A stretch of 64,000 nt of DNA, from assembly GCA_024639455.1 (NCBI GenBank), contig JAHEIH010000001.1, positions 124,001 to 188,000 on the forward strand, written 5' to 3'. Both the position numbers and the translations under genes were made by a program. The notes beneath the pieces were generated by a model, which was not told the origin of the DNA, did no database searches, and saw only the letters and a list, made by a program, of their open reading frames with translations. Of this stretch, positions 55,903 through 64,000 are shown piece after piece; the first letter of the stretch is position 1; each line of letters begins with the position of its first letter. The DNA is from Cellvibrionales bacterium (lineage in GTDB: Bacteria > Pseudomonadota > Gammaproteobacteria > Pseudomonadales > JAHEIH01).

Positions 55903-56820
55903 AACACGTTTTCCATTTGGCAGCATATTTCCAAGCCGCGCGTTGAGCTGATTCAGTTGCCATTGCCAGATAGTGCTGTCGTGGCATGTGCGATGTTGCG
56001 CCTGGACGATCTGCATCCGCTGATGTCGGGCAACAAGGTCTTCAAGTTGCTGCCCAATCTGGTTGCGGCTAATGCGTCTGGTGCGCGTGGGATTCTAACC
56101 TTCGGTGGCGCCTTTTCCAACCATATCCATGCGACCGCAGCGGCGGGCGAGTATTTTGCTATGCCCACGGTAGGGGTGATTCGCGCTAGCCCAGAGGCGA
56201 GCGTAAATCCCACCTTGTCAGATGCTAAAGGGTGGGGAATGCAGTTGCACTTTGTTGATCGGGCTGAATATCGCCGCCGCCACGACCTCGACTACTGGCA
56301 GGAATTAAATGGTCTATACCCGGAGTACGTCATTATTCCAGAGGGTGGCGGCAACGCTTTGGCACGGCAAGGCTGCGTCGAGCTAGGCCAATATATTGGC
56401 GAACAAATGTGGCGACATATTGTTGTTGCCTGCGGTACAGGTACCACCGCTGAAGGTGTGGCGCTAGGCGTGTCGCCGCAGCAGAAAGTGCACGCTGTTG
56501 GAGTTTTGCCCGGTTTAAAGCAAGAGCAACAGCGTTTAGAAGCCGCAGGTGCAGCGTTTTGGGGCGACGACGTTGGCGCTGGGTACGCCTTGTTGACGCC
56601 GGCGTTGGTGGACTTTATTCGCCGCTTCGAGTCGCTCAATCGCGTGCAGTTAGACCCGGTGTATACTGCTAAAATGGCCCTCGCGGCCAGTCGTGCCATC
56701 GCTTCTGGCAGGCTTGATCCAGCACAGACACTCCTGGTCCATAGCGGGGGGTTACAGGGGCGTCGTGGTTTGCAGGCGCAATTAGATGCTCACTGGCGCG
56801 ATAATCCCGCTTGCACATGA
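55894..56820 (+). CDS. PLP-dependent D-cysteine desulfhydrase/ACC deaminase-like enzyme
   Basis: A 308-residue type II PLP enzyme. The PLP Lys is in SGNKVFKLLPNL, substrate contacts in FGGAFSNHIHATAAAG, and the phosphate-binding part in VACGTGTTAEGVALG. This matches the DcyD/1-aminocyclopropane-1-carboxylate deaminase family; D-cysteine desulfhydrase is the common activity. No ATG fits: the first start is TTG 55894, which overlaps the start codon region of the divergent kinase gene (55902). The residues right after it (HNTFSIWQHISKPRVELIQL) do look like the family's N-terminus. Confidence 0.82.
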   Translation: MRHNTFSIWQHISKPRVELIQLPLPDSAVVACAMLRLDDLHPLMSGNKVFKLLPNLVAANASGARGILTFGGAFSNHIHATAAAGEYFAMPTVGVIRASPEASVNPTLSDAKGWGMQLHFVDRAEYRRRHDLDYWQELNGLYPEYVIIPEGGGNALARQGCVELGQYIGEQMWRHIVVACGTGTTAEGVALGVSPQQKVHAVGVLPGLKQEQQRLEAAGAAFWGDDVGAGYALLTPALVDFIRRFESLNRVQLDPVYTAKMALAASRAIASGRLDPAQTLLVHSGGLQGRRGLQAQLDAHWRDNPACT

Positions 56821-56865
56821 CGTCACGGCTTGTACAATCGACGCATAACATTACGAGAGCCAACT

Positions 56866-57747
56866 ATGCCCTCTGAAAGATTTAGAACCATTGGTGTCCT
56901 CGGGCGGGTCGAGAAACAGGCCGTCATCGAGTCCGTGTACGTGTTAATTACGTTCCTGCGAGAACGCAAGGCACGCATCATTCTCGAAAGTGATGTGGCC
57001 GCCGTGTTGAAATGCACCGAATGCGAAGTGCGACCGATGGCAGACATTGGCGGGCACTGTGATTTAGTGATTGTGGTGGGTGGTGACGGCAGCTTGTTGG
57101 CGGCGGCGCGTACGCTATCTAAATTCGACGTGCCGGTGCTGGGTATCAACCGCGGCCGATTGGGCTTTTTGACCGATGTCCGACCAGAAGACATCGAGCA
57201 GCAGGTCGGCGAAGTACTCAATGGCAAGTACCTCAGCGACTCGCGTTTTTTGTTAGAGGCCGAGGTAGAGCGCGATGGCAAAGTGGTGGCCAGCGCCGAC
57301 GCCCTCAATGATGTGGTATTCAAGTCGGGCCGTTCGGCGCGCATGATCGAATTCGAACTTTGGGTCGACGGTAAGTTTGCCTACAGCCAGCACTCCGATG
57401 GACTGATTGTGTCTACGCCCACAGGTTCAACGGCTTACGCCATGTCGGGTGGTGGTCCCATTATGTACCCTAATCTCGACGCCATGGTGTTGGTGCCGAT
57501 GTTTCCGCACACCTTGAGCAGTCGTCCGTTGGTGTTGGATAGCCGCAGTGAATTGCGATTAGTCGTATTGGACTGTCATCCCCAGATCAGTTGTGACGGT
57601 CAGGTGCACATGAATCTGCACCCCGGCGATGAGATCTATATCAACAAAAAGCCCCACCGTTTGAAATTGATCCATCCCATGGATCACGATTTTTACGCCA
57701 CCTGCCGCGATAAGCTAGGTTGGGGCGGTCGACTCGCCGAGGAGTAG
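56866..57747 (+). CDS. nadK: NAD kinase
   Basis: A 293-residue ATP-NAD kinase, making NADP. The GGDG motif (VIVVGGDGSLLAAAR), GINRGRLGFLTDVRPED, the active-site NDVV block (ALNDVVFKSGRSARMIEFE) and STPTGSTAYAMSGGGPI are all present. The start at 56866 is set by GAGAG upstream and by the family N-terminus (FRTIGVLGR); an ATG at 56830 adds 12 unrelated residues. The stop is 1 base before the rhomboid GTG, so this gene leads an operon running through to DUF2797. Confidence 0.96.
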   Translation: MPSERFRTIGVLGRVEKQAVIESVYVLITFLRERKARIILESDVAAVLKCTECEVRPMADIGGHCDLVIVVGGDGSLLAAARTLSKFDVPVLGINRGRLGFLTDVRPEDIEQQVGEVLNGKYLSDSRFLLEAEVERDGKVVASADALNDVVFKSGRSARMIEFELWVDGKFAYSQHSDGLIVSTPTGSTAYAMSGGGPIMYPNLDAMVLVPMFPHTLSSRPLVLDSRSELRLVVLDCHPQISCDGQVHMNLHPGDEIYINKKPHRLKLIHPMDHDFYATCRDKLGWGGRLAEE

Positions 57748-57748
57748 C

Positions 57749-58609
57749 GTGGCGCAAGAACTGTTTCGCTGTGCGACCTCTGTCGACGTATCTGAACTCA
57801 GCCGCCAACTTTGGCAGCAGGGAATTCCCCATCGCATAGAAGAGATTGGTAGTTGGCAGTTTGTCACCGTCGGCGATGACGTCGATATCTTGTCGGCCCG
57901 GGCGTTGCTCGAGGCTTGGATGGCCGGTGAAGAACTCCAGGTTCAAGTCGTGCACAGTAGCGAGCGGGAATCGCTTGGCGCACTGGTCAATCGATTCTCG
58001 GATGTGCCCGTCACCACCGTGTTGTGCGTACTGTCGTTTATTGGCTTTGCCGCCACTCAATGGCTGAGCATTGACGGCTTACTGTCTTGGTTAACCTTTC
58101 AGAACTTTGAGGTGCGCGGTGCGAATATGAGAGTGGCACCTACCTTTGATGCTATCAGCGAAGGTCAACTTTGGCGATTGATCACGCCGGCGTTTATTCA
58201 TTTTGGTTGGCTACACATCGCCTTCAATACGCTTTGGATCATTGAGTTCGGGCGCTGCATCGAACGTCGCCAAGGCAGTCTTACTTTGCTGGGGGTGTTT
58301 GTGTTCCTCGCCTTGGTGAGCAACATTGCCCAGGCGGTGGTGGCCGACAATTTGTTTGGTGGGATGTCGGGCGCTATCTATGGGTTTTTGGGTTACTGCT
58401 GGCTGGGGAATCGCCTACGCCCAGGTAGTTTGCCCTGCGTACCGCCAGCGCTTTTTGCGTTTATGATGGGTTGGTTAGTGCTTTGTATGAGCGGCATTGT
58501 TACTATGCTTGGCTTTGGTCAAATTGCCAACACTGCTCACGTGGCGGGTCTGTTGGCGGGATTATTGGCGGCGCTAGGATGGCCACGCCGCGATGGAGTT
58601 TCGACATGA
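57749..58609 (+). CDS. glpG: rhomboid intramembrane serine protease (GlpG-like)
   Basis: A 286-residue protein: a cytoplasmic N-domain (about 1-85) as in GlpG, then six membrane segments. The catalytic Ser is in FGGMSGAIYGFLGY and the His in IANTAHVAGLLAGLL; HIAFNTLWI carries the HxxxN oxyanion residues. It cuts membrane proteins in the inner membrane. Starting with GTG right after nadK, it overlaps the next gene (ATGA). Only loop L1 differs from E. coli GlpG in detail. Confidence 0.92.
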   Translation: MAQELFRCATSVDVSELSRQLWQQGIPHRIEEIGSWQFVTVGDDVDILSARALLEAWMAGEELQVQVVHSSERESLGALVNRFSDVPVTTVLCVLSFIGFAATQWLSIDGLLSWLTFQNFEVRGANMRVAPTFDAISEGQLWRLITPAFIHFGWLHIAFNTLWIIEFGRCIERRQGSLTLLGVFVFLALVSNIAQAVVADNLFGGMSGAIYGFLGYCWLGNRLRPGSLPCVPPALFAFMMGWLVLCMSGIVTMLGFGQIANTAHVAGLLAGLLAALGWPRRDGVST

Positions 58610-58866
58610 CACTGGAAGAATTGATTGCCAAAATGACCCCCGAAATGCACGGTGTGGTGAGGCAAGCCGTAGAGTTGGGGCGCTGGCCCAATGGCATGGC
58701 GCTAGACGCTGAACAGCGCGAGATGTGTATGCAAGCGCTGATCGTATACGAAGGCAAACACATACCTGAAGAACAGCGCACGGGCTACATCAATACCGAA
58801 AAACTGGAAAAGACCGTCTGCGACGACGATGTGCCGCAGAACCTCACTTGGGTCGACAAACACTAA
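58606..58866 (+). CDS. DUF1315 family protein (YeaC-like)
   Basis: An 86-residue protein, MTLEELIAKMTPEMHGVVRQ at the N-terminus, with GRWPNGMALDAEQREMCMQALI and YEGKHIPEEQRTGYI, which is the DUF1315 pattern of E. coli YeaC. Function unknown. The ATG overlaps the rhomboid stop by 4 bases, and the long open frame that starts at 58471 inside glpG is not used. It is followed by the DUF2797 gene after 9 bases; pairing of these two genes is common in gammaproteobacteria. Confidence 0.88.
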   Translation: MTLEELIAKMTPEMHGVVRQAVELGRWPNGMALDAEQREMCMQALIVYEGKHIPEEQRTGYINTEKLEKTVCDDDVPQNLTWVDKH

Positions 58867-58875
58867 GGAGTTCCC

Positions 58876-59712
58876 TTGAGCGAGATTATCGCCTGTGGTG
58901 CCATCGCGAAAATGCGCACCGAACTAGTTAGCCCCGTACAATATCGCCTGCCTATTGGCGACACCGAGGTGGCTATGAACCCGCTCATCGGCAAACGCCT
59001 CAAGTTGGAATTTCTCAACGAAATCAGTTGTTGCCACTGCGGCCGCAAAACCAAGAAATCGTTTAGCCAAGGCTATTGCTACCCCTGCTTCACCAAGTTG
59101 GCGCAGTGCGACAACTGCATCGTAAGCCCAGAAAAGTGCCACTACGACGCTGGTACCTGCCGCGAACCGGAGTGGGGTGAAGCGAACTGTATGATCGACC
59201 ACTACGTCTACTTGGCCAATTCGTCAGGTTTAAAAGTGGGTATTACCCGCGGTACGCAAATTCCTACGCGTTGGATGGACCAGGGCGCCACCCAAGCCAT
59301 TCCATTGTTGCGCGTGTCAACGCGTCGCCAGTCAGGTTTAGTGGAGGTGGCCTGCAAAGCCTTTGTCGCGGACAAGACCAATTGGCGCACCATGTTGAAA
59401 GGTGAGGCGGACAACATCGATATGGCCAGCGCGGCCGCCGACATTTTAAGCAAGGCGAGCAGCGATATTGCCGCTCTGCAAGGCGAACATGGTTTGAATA
59501 ACATCCAAGTCCTCGAGCAGGCAGAGCCCGTGGCTATCGACTATCCTGTGGAAGAATATCCCACCAAGGTGTCATCGTTTAACCTCGATAAAGACCCCGT
59601 GGTCGAAGCAACGCTGCGTGGGATTAAGGGCCAGTATCTGATTTTTGATACCGGCGTTATCAATATGCGCAAATATACTTCCTACCATTTGCAACTGTCT
59701 GTGCTGTCGTAA
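58876..59712 (+). CDS. DUF2797 family protein
   Basis: A 278-residue protein with a zinc-ribbon-like set of Cys (CCHCGRKTKKSFSQGYCYPCF, then CDNC, CHYDAGTC) at about 51-95, then HYVYLANSSGLKVGITRGTQIPTRW, which resembles the GIY-YIG strand-strand pattern with conserved YVYLA and VGIT. Such proteins are annotated DUF2797; nuclease activity has not been shown to my knowledge. The TTG start has AAGGAG 5 bases upstream. It ends 9 bases before pepN. Confidence 0.9.
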   Translation: MSEIIACGAIAKMRTELVSPVQYRLPIGDTEVAMNPLIGKRLKLEFLNEISCCHCGRKTKKSFSQGYCYPCFTKLAQCDNCIVSPEKCHYDAGTCREPEWGEANCMIDHYVYLANSSGLKVGITRGTQIPTRWMDQGATQAIPLLRVSTRRQSGLVEVACKAFVADKTNWRTMLKGEADNIDMASAAADILSKASSDIAALQGEHGLNNIQVLEQAEPVAIDYPVEEYPTKVSSFNLDKDPVVEATLRGIKGQYLIFDTGVINMRKYTSYHLQLSVLS

Positions 59713-59721
59713 AGGATGACC

Positions 59722-62364
59722 ATGTCTACACCGCAAACCATCTACCTAAGTGATTACCGTGTTCCCGAGTTTTGCATCGACAAAACCCATTTGTTAGTGC
59801 ATATCGACGACGAGGTCACCACGGTGACGACGACCCTGCACATGCGTCGCAACCCAGACAGCGAGGTACAAAGCGCGCCGCTGGTATTGCATGGGGTAGA
59901 GCTCGACTTGGTGCACATCTTCCTCGACGAGCATGAGCTTCATCAGCCTGCCTTCAGTCTCACTAAAGAAACCCTCACCGTGCACGAGGTGCCCGATAGT
60001 TTTGTGCTGCGCAGCGTGGTGCATATCAAGCCGCAGAACAATACCTCACTAGAGGGGCTTTACAAGTCTGCCACTATGTATTGCACCCAGTGTGAAGCCG
60101 AGGGTTTCCGCAAGATTACCTACTATTTGGACCGACCCGATGTGATGTCGGTGTTCACCACGCGTATTGAAGCCTGCGCCGAGCGCTACCCCGTGTTGTT
60201 GTCGAACGGCAACCCCGTGGCAAGCGGCACCAATGACACTGGCTGGCATTGGATGGAATGGCACGACCCCTTCCCCAAACCCGCCTATTTGTTCGCCATG
60301 GTGGCGGGGGACCTGTCCGTACGTGAAGACAGTTTCACCACCTGTAGTGGCCGAGAAGTAGCGATCAAACTGTACGTAGAGCCTAAAGATTTGGATAAGT
60401 GCGACCACGCCATCGATTCGCTCAAGCGCAGCATGCGATGGGACGAGGAAGTCTACGGCCGCGAATACGACCTAGATATCTTCATGATTGTGGCGGTGGA
60501 CGACTTCAACATGGGCGCCATGGAGAACAAAGGTCTCAACATTTTTAATACCTCTTGCGTACTGGCTAACCCCCAGACAACCACCGATTTTTCGTTCCAG
60601 CGCGTCGAAGCGGTGGTCGCCCACGAATACTTCCACAATTGGTCGGGTAACCGCGTAACCTGCCGCGATTGGTTCCAGTTGAGCCTGAAAGAGGGCTTTA
60701 CGGTTTACCGCGATAGCGAATTCTCAGCTGATATGGGCTCGTGCGCGGTGAAGCGTATCGACGATGTGTCTTTCCTGCGCACCATGCAATTCGCTGAAGA
60801 TGCTGGCCCGCTGGCACACCCTGTGCGTCCGGCGTCCTTCATCGAAATTTCAAACTTTTATACCCTGACCGTTTATGAAAAGGGCGCCGAAGTGGTGCGC
60901 ATGATCAATACCCTCATCGGTCCTGAAATGTTCCGCCGAGGCAGCGATCTGTATTTTGAGCGCCACGACGGTTGTGCGGTAACCTGCGATGATTTTGTCG
61001 CCGCCATGGAAGACGTTAGTGGCAGAGATTTGAGCCAGTTCAAACGCTGGTATTCACAAGCTGGGACGCCACGAGTGGAGGCGCGTGGTGAATACGATAG
61101 TGTGGCAAAAACCTACACCCTGACCCTTACGCAAAGCAGTTTGCCTTCGCCAGGCCAAGACGTTAAAGAACCTTTTCACATTCCCGTGCGCACTGCCTTG
61201 ATCGGTGAGGCGGGGGAGTTGTCTTGCCGCCTGGATGGCGACAACGTAGCAGGTACTGATTGGGTCTTGGAACTGACCGAGCCAGAACAAGCCTTTGTGT
61301 TCCACGGCGTGGAAGAGGCGCCCGTGCCCTCAATATTGCGCGCCTTCTCGGCACCGGTGAAGGTGAACTTCCCCTATACCCAGCCGGATTTACGCTTCTT
61401 GATGACGCGCGACGGCGACCCCTTTAATCGCTGGGAGGCGGGCCAAAACTATGCCCTGCAAATCATTCACAGCTTACTAGATGACTACGCTGCCGGTCGT
61501 GAGTTGATATTGGATTCGGCCTTCGTGGCGGCCTTTGCTGATTTGCTTGACGACAAAACGCTCGAAGACGCCTTCCTAGCCCGTATGATCTTGTTGCCTA
61601 GCGAAGCCTACATCGCAGAGACCTGCGACGTGGTTGACGTGCACGCTATTCACGCAGTGCGTCAGTTTATTCGCCGTACCTTGGCCAACGCTCTGCGTGC
61701 CAAATGGTTGGCTATCTACCATGGTCGCCGCGTGCAACAAGCCTACGAGCCAACCGCTTCAGCGATCGGTCAGCGCAGCTTAGTCAACACGGCGTTGGCC
61801 TACCTGATGGCCGACGATCAGTACGCCGAAGTTGATTTGTGCTACCAACAATTCAATGCCGCCAACAACATGACCGATCAGTATGCCGCCCTGAGCGCCT
61901 TGGTAAATAGTGGTGCTGCCCATGAAGACGGCGCCGCCGCAGAAGCGCTGGAGCAGTTTTATCGGCAGTGGTCGCACGAGCCGTTGGTGGTCAATATGTG
62001 GTTGTCGGTGCAAGCAGGAGAAGCCACACCTGGGGCATTGCAACGCGTTAAAAAATTGCTCGATCACCCCGCGTTTGATCCCAAAAATCCGAACAAACTT
62101 CGCTCAGTTATTGGGGTATTTGCGGGCAATCCGACCAATTTTCACGCCCTGGATGGCGCCGGTTACGCCTTTTTAGCGGATCGCGTGATCGCCCTGAATA
62201 TGGTGAATCCCCAGATAGCAGCGCGCTTGGTGGTGCCTCTGACCAAATGGCGTCGCTATCCCGAAGTTGCCCAAGTCATGATGAAGGCCGAGCTGCAACG
62301 TATTCTTGCGGTCGATGAATTATCGAAAGACATTTACGAGATTGTCATTAAAGGCCTTGCTTAG
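59722..62364 (+). CDS. pepN: aminopeptidase N
   Basis: An 880-residue M1 metallopeptidase of the bacterial PepN class. MGAMENKGLNIFN (substrate exopeptidase motif) and the zinc site VVAHEYFHNWSGNRVTCRDWFQLSLKEGFTVYRD (HEXXH-18-E) are intact. It removes N-terminal residues in the cytoplasm; length agrees with E. coli PepN (870). The start at 59722 is preferred because AAAGG lies 6 bases upstream; the ATG at 59716 has no spacing for a ribosome binding site. Last gene of the nadK-glpG-DUF1315-DUF2797-pepN run; a terminator follows. Confidence 0.96.
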   Translation: MSTPQTIYLSDYRVPEFCIDKTHLLVHIDDEVTTVTTTLHMRRNPDSEVQSAPLVLHGVELDLVHIFLDEHELHQPAFSLTKETLTVHEVPDSFVLRSVVHIKPQNNTSLEGLYKSATMYCTQCEAEGFRKITYYLDRPDVMSVFTTRIEACAERYPVLLSNGNPVASGTNDTGWHWMEWHDPFPKPAYLFAMVAGDLSVREDSFTTCSGREVAIKLYVEPKDLDKCDHAIDSLKRSMRWDEEVYGREYDLDIFMIVAVDDFNMGAMENKGLNIFNTSCVLANPQTTTDFSFQRVEAVVAHEYFHNWSGNRVTCRDWFQLSLKEGFTVYRDSEFSADMGSCAVKRIDDVSFLRTMQFAEDAGPLAHPVRPASFIEISNFYTLTVYEKGAEVVRMINTLIGPEMFRRGSDLYFERHDGCAVTCDDFVAAMEDVSGRDLSQFKRWYSQAGTPRVEARGEYDSVAKTYTLTLTQSSLPSPGQDVKEPFHIPVRTALIGEAGELSCRLDGDNVAGTDWVLELTEPEQAFVFHGVEEAPVPSILRAFSAPVKVNFPYTQPDLRFLMTRDGDPFNRWEAGQNYALQIIHSLLDDYAAGRELILDSAFVAAFADLLDDKTLEDAFLARMILLPSEAYIAETCDVVDVHAIHAVRQFIRRTLANALRAKWLAIYHGRRVQQAYEPTASAIGQRSLVNTALAYLMADDQYAEVDLCYQQFNAANNMTDQYAALSALVNSGAAHEDGAAAEALEQFYRQWSHEPLVVNMWLSVQAGEATPGALQRVKKLLDHPAFDPKNPNKLRSVIGVFAGNPTNFHALDGAGYAFLADRVIALNMVNPQIAARLVVPLTKWRRYPEVAQVMMKAELQRILAVDELSKDIYEIVIKGLA

Positions 62365-62386
62365 CCCCCTAGTGCTGGCAGAGATT

Positions 62387-62411
62387 AACCCCTCATGTGA
62401 GGGGTTTTTTC
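62387..62411 (+). terminator. rho-independent terminator of pepN
   Basis: AACCCCTC (62387-62394) pairs with GAGGGGTT around ATGT and runs into a T tract, 23 bases after the stop. Confidence 0.93.
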
Positions 62412-62444
62412 TATATAAATACGACGTCTAACGAGAGGTCAGTT

Positions 62445-64000
62445 ATGAAAAAAATAATGAACTTGTTGGCGATCGGTGCAGTGTCCTCTGCGTTGATAGC
62501 CTGTAGTCAATCTGAGCAAACAAATACAAGTGCTGCTGCGGCTGCCCCGGCGGGGGTGACAGAGCAAACTATATTGCAGCCCGGCGGTGAATGGCCGAGT
62601 ATCGGTCGCACCTACGACGAACAGCGTCATAGCCCATTGAATGCAATTAACACCGACAACGTGGGCAACATGGGGTTAGCGTGGTACGCCGACCTTCCCA
62701 CCAAACGTGGGGTAGAAGCGACGCCCTTGATGTATGACGGTAAGTTATTCCTGTCATTGCCTTGGGGCCAAGCGATGGCCTTCGATGCGAAGACTGGGCA
62801 AACATTGTGGCACTTCGATCCGCAAGTAGATAAGGCTTACAGCCGCTATGCTTGCTGTGATGTAGTAAACCGCGGCATGGCGCTGTGGGGCAGTAATGCC
62901 TATGTCGCCTCCATCGATGGGCGCTTGCATGCCCTCGATCAGGCCACCGGTAAAACTATGTGGGAAGTCGACACCAAAATTGCTAATCACACCTACACCA
63001 TTACTGGCGCACCGCGCGTTGTGAATGGCCTAGTCATTATCGGTAACGGTGGCGCGGAGATGGGCGCGCGCGGTTATGTTACCGCCTATGATTCAGCTAC
63101 TGGCGAGCAGAAGTGGCGCTTCTTCACGGTGCCTGGTAATCCAGCCGATGGCTTTGAGAGCCCTGAGCTCGAAATGGCGGCTAAAACTTGGAACGGTGAA
63201 TGGTGGAAACACGGTGGTGGTGGTACCGCGTGGGACGCTTTCGCCTTCGATCCAGAAACTGACATGCTGTATATCGGCGTCGGTAACGGTTCAACCTGGA
63301 ACCGAAAAGTGCGCAGCCCCGACGGCGGTGACAACTTATTTGTGTCTTCCATTGTGGCGGTGAAAGCTGATACCGGCGAGTACGTTTGGCACTACCAAAC
63401 GACCCCGGGTGATCACTGGGACTACACGGCAACCCAACACTTGATTCTGGCAGATATGGACGTTGAGGGTGAACAGCGCAAAATCATCATGCAGGCGCCC
63501 AAAAACGGCTTCTTCTATGTGCTTGATCGCGTCACGGGTGAGTTGTTGTCGGCGGACAACTACATGCCTATCACTTGGGCTACACACGTGGATATGGAAA
63601 CTGGCCGCCCGGTGGAGAACCCCATGGCACGCGCTAGCAGCATGGAATTTCAAGTGGTTCCTGGTCCATCGGGGGCGCACAACTGGCACCCCATGACCTA
63701 TAACCCAGACACCGGTCTGACCTACATTCCCGCTATGGCAAACTCGGCCCTTTATATCGACGATCACCGCATCGCCGATCGCAAAGTGGTGTGGAATATT
63801 CACTACAACGCCGAAGCGGTGGTTTTCCTGCCCGACGAAATTCCGTTCGAGCAGCGCGCACCGATCGCCGACATGGTGGCTAGTGCGGTGCTGATTGCGC
63901 GCGACCCCAAGACCAACCAAGAAGTGTGGCGCATTCCTCAGGGTTACTATTCTAGCGGTGGTTTGCTGTCTACTTCAGGTAACCTGCTGTTCCAAGGTGA
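62445..64000 (+). CDS. PQQ-dependent alcohol dehydrogenase-like lipoprotein (cut by window end)
   Basis: An open frame of at least 518 residues running off the right edge. Start ATG 62445 has GAGAGG upstream. A lipoprotein signal with lipobox LIAC (Cys at residue 20) is followed by GEWPSIGRTYDEQRHSPLN, the N-terminal signature of quinoprotein alcohol dehydrogenases, then propeller repeats (AFDAKTGQTLWHF, ALDQATGKTMWEVDT). The adjacent Cys pair in YACCDVVNRG is the disulfide of PQQ enzymes; GGGGTAWDAFAFDPE and TPGDHWDY are PQQ-site blocks. It oxidises an alcohol or aldehyde in the periplasm; whether a cytochrome c domain follows cannot be seen. Confidence 0.9.
   Translation, partial: MKKIMNLLAIGAVSSALIACSQSEQTNTSAAAAAPAGVTEQTILQPGGEWPSIGRTYDEQRHSPLNAINTDNVGNMGLAWYADLPTKRGVEATPLMYDGKLFLSLPWGQAMAFDAKTGQTLWHFDPQVDKAYSRYACCDVVNRGMALWGSNAYVASIDGRLHALDQATGKTMWEVDTKIANHTYTITGAPRVVNGLVIIGNGGAEMGARGYVTAYDSATGEQKWRFFTVPGNPADGFESPELEMAAKTWNGEWWKHGGGGTAWDAFAFDPETDMLYIGVGNGSTWNRKVRSPDGGDNLFVSSIVAVKADTGEYVWHYQTTPGDHWDYTATQHLILADMDVEGEQRKIIMQAPKNGFFYVLDRVTGELLSADNYMPITWATHVDMETGRPVENPMARASSMEFQVVPGPSGAHNWHPMTYNPDTGLTYIPAMANSALYIDDHRIADRKVVWNIHYNAEAVVFLPDEIPFEQRAPIADMVASAVLIARDPKTNQEVWRIPQGYYSSGGLLSTSGNLLFQG

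Overview
The window looks like ordinary chromosome from a marine or aquatic gammaproteobacterium, most likely of the Cellvibrionales or a nearby order. This is inferred from gene content and order: alaS-lysC-csrA-tRNA-Ser, a monomeric NADP isocitrate dehydrogenase, several TonB-dependent receptors, a TrxC with its zinc module, a YeeN-type YebC protein, an acrylyl-CoA reductase, a Zur/ZnuD pair and a PQQ dehydrogenase. No phage, transposase, CRISPR array or replication origin was seen. Coding density is high and most genes are familiar.

Layout. 1-5060: housekeeping (Trm112 protein, HIT hydrolase, alaS, lysC, csrA, tRNA-Ser with promoter and terminator). 5044-9885: an alpha/beta-hydrolase-like protein whose nucleophile position is Gly, then a tightly packed set of response regulator, sensor kinase, cupredoxin, FTR1-like permease and outer-membrane protein, probably a metal-responsive iron uptake unit. 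9963-12509: a large DUF4382/DUF5666 lipoprotein followed by two decayed genes (a flavin monooxygenase tail and a MarR-type regulator). 12564-27428: metabolic and cell-surface genes (icd, Tsx-like porin, NIT-domain MCP, rlmA, flavin monooxygenase, ggt, trxC, yeeN, prpE, MATE transporter, patatin).

27498-36621 is the most unusual part. Four overlapping genes encode a membrane sensor with a kinase-like core lacking the phospho-acceptor His, a stand-alone Hpt protein, a periplasmic solute-binding protein, and a membrane hybrid protein with a second kinase core lacking the His, an intact receiver and an Hpt-like tail lacking its His. A convergent CheB-CheR-PAS fusion and a degenerate receiver-GGDEF protein follow. 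Only the Hpt and one receiver look able to carry phosphate, so the set looks like a ligand-controlled phosphorelay built on pseudokinases. This is my best candidate for an undescribed system.

36754-46145: a TonB receptor, ldhA, acuI, a three-copy tandem repeat of about 205 bp with hairpins, a secreted trypsin-like protease whose signal peptide is put out of frame by a 13-bp duplication, and a pfkB-yafV-response regulator-vanZ operon. 46180-49081: a zinc locus (Zur, ZnuD-like receptor with His/Glu-rich loops, and a perfect palindrome as likely Zur operator). 49113-55162: an Omp85-family protein and an RND efflux pair. 55387-64000: a shikimate-kinase-like gene, a PLP desulfhydrase-like gene, nadK, a rhomboid protease, two DUF proteins, pepN, and a PQQ-dependent dehydrogenase lipoprotein cut by the window end.
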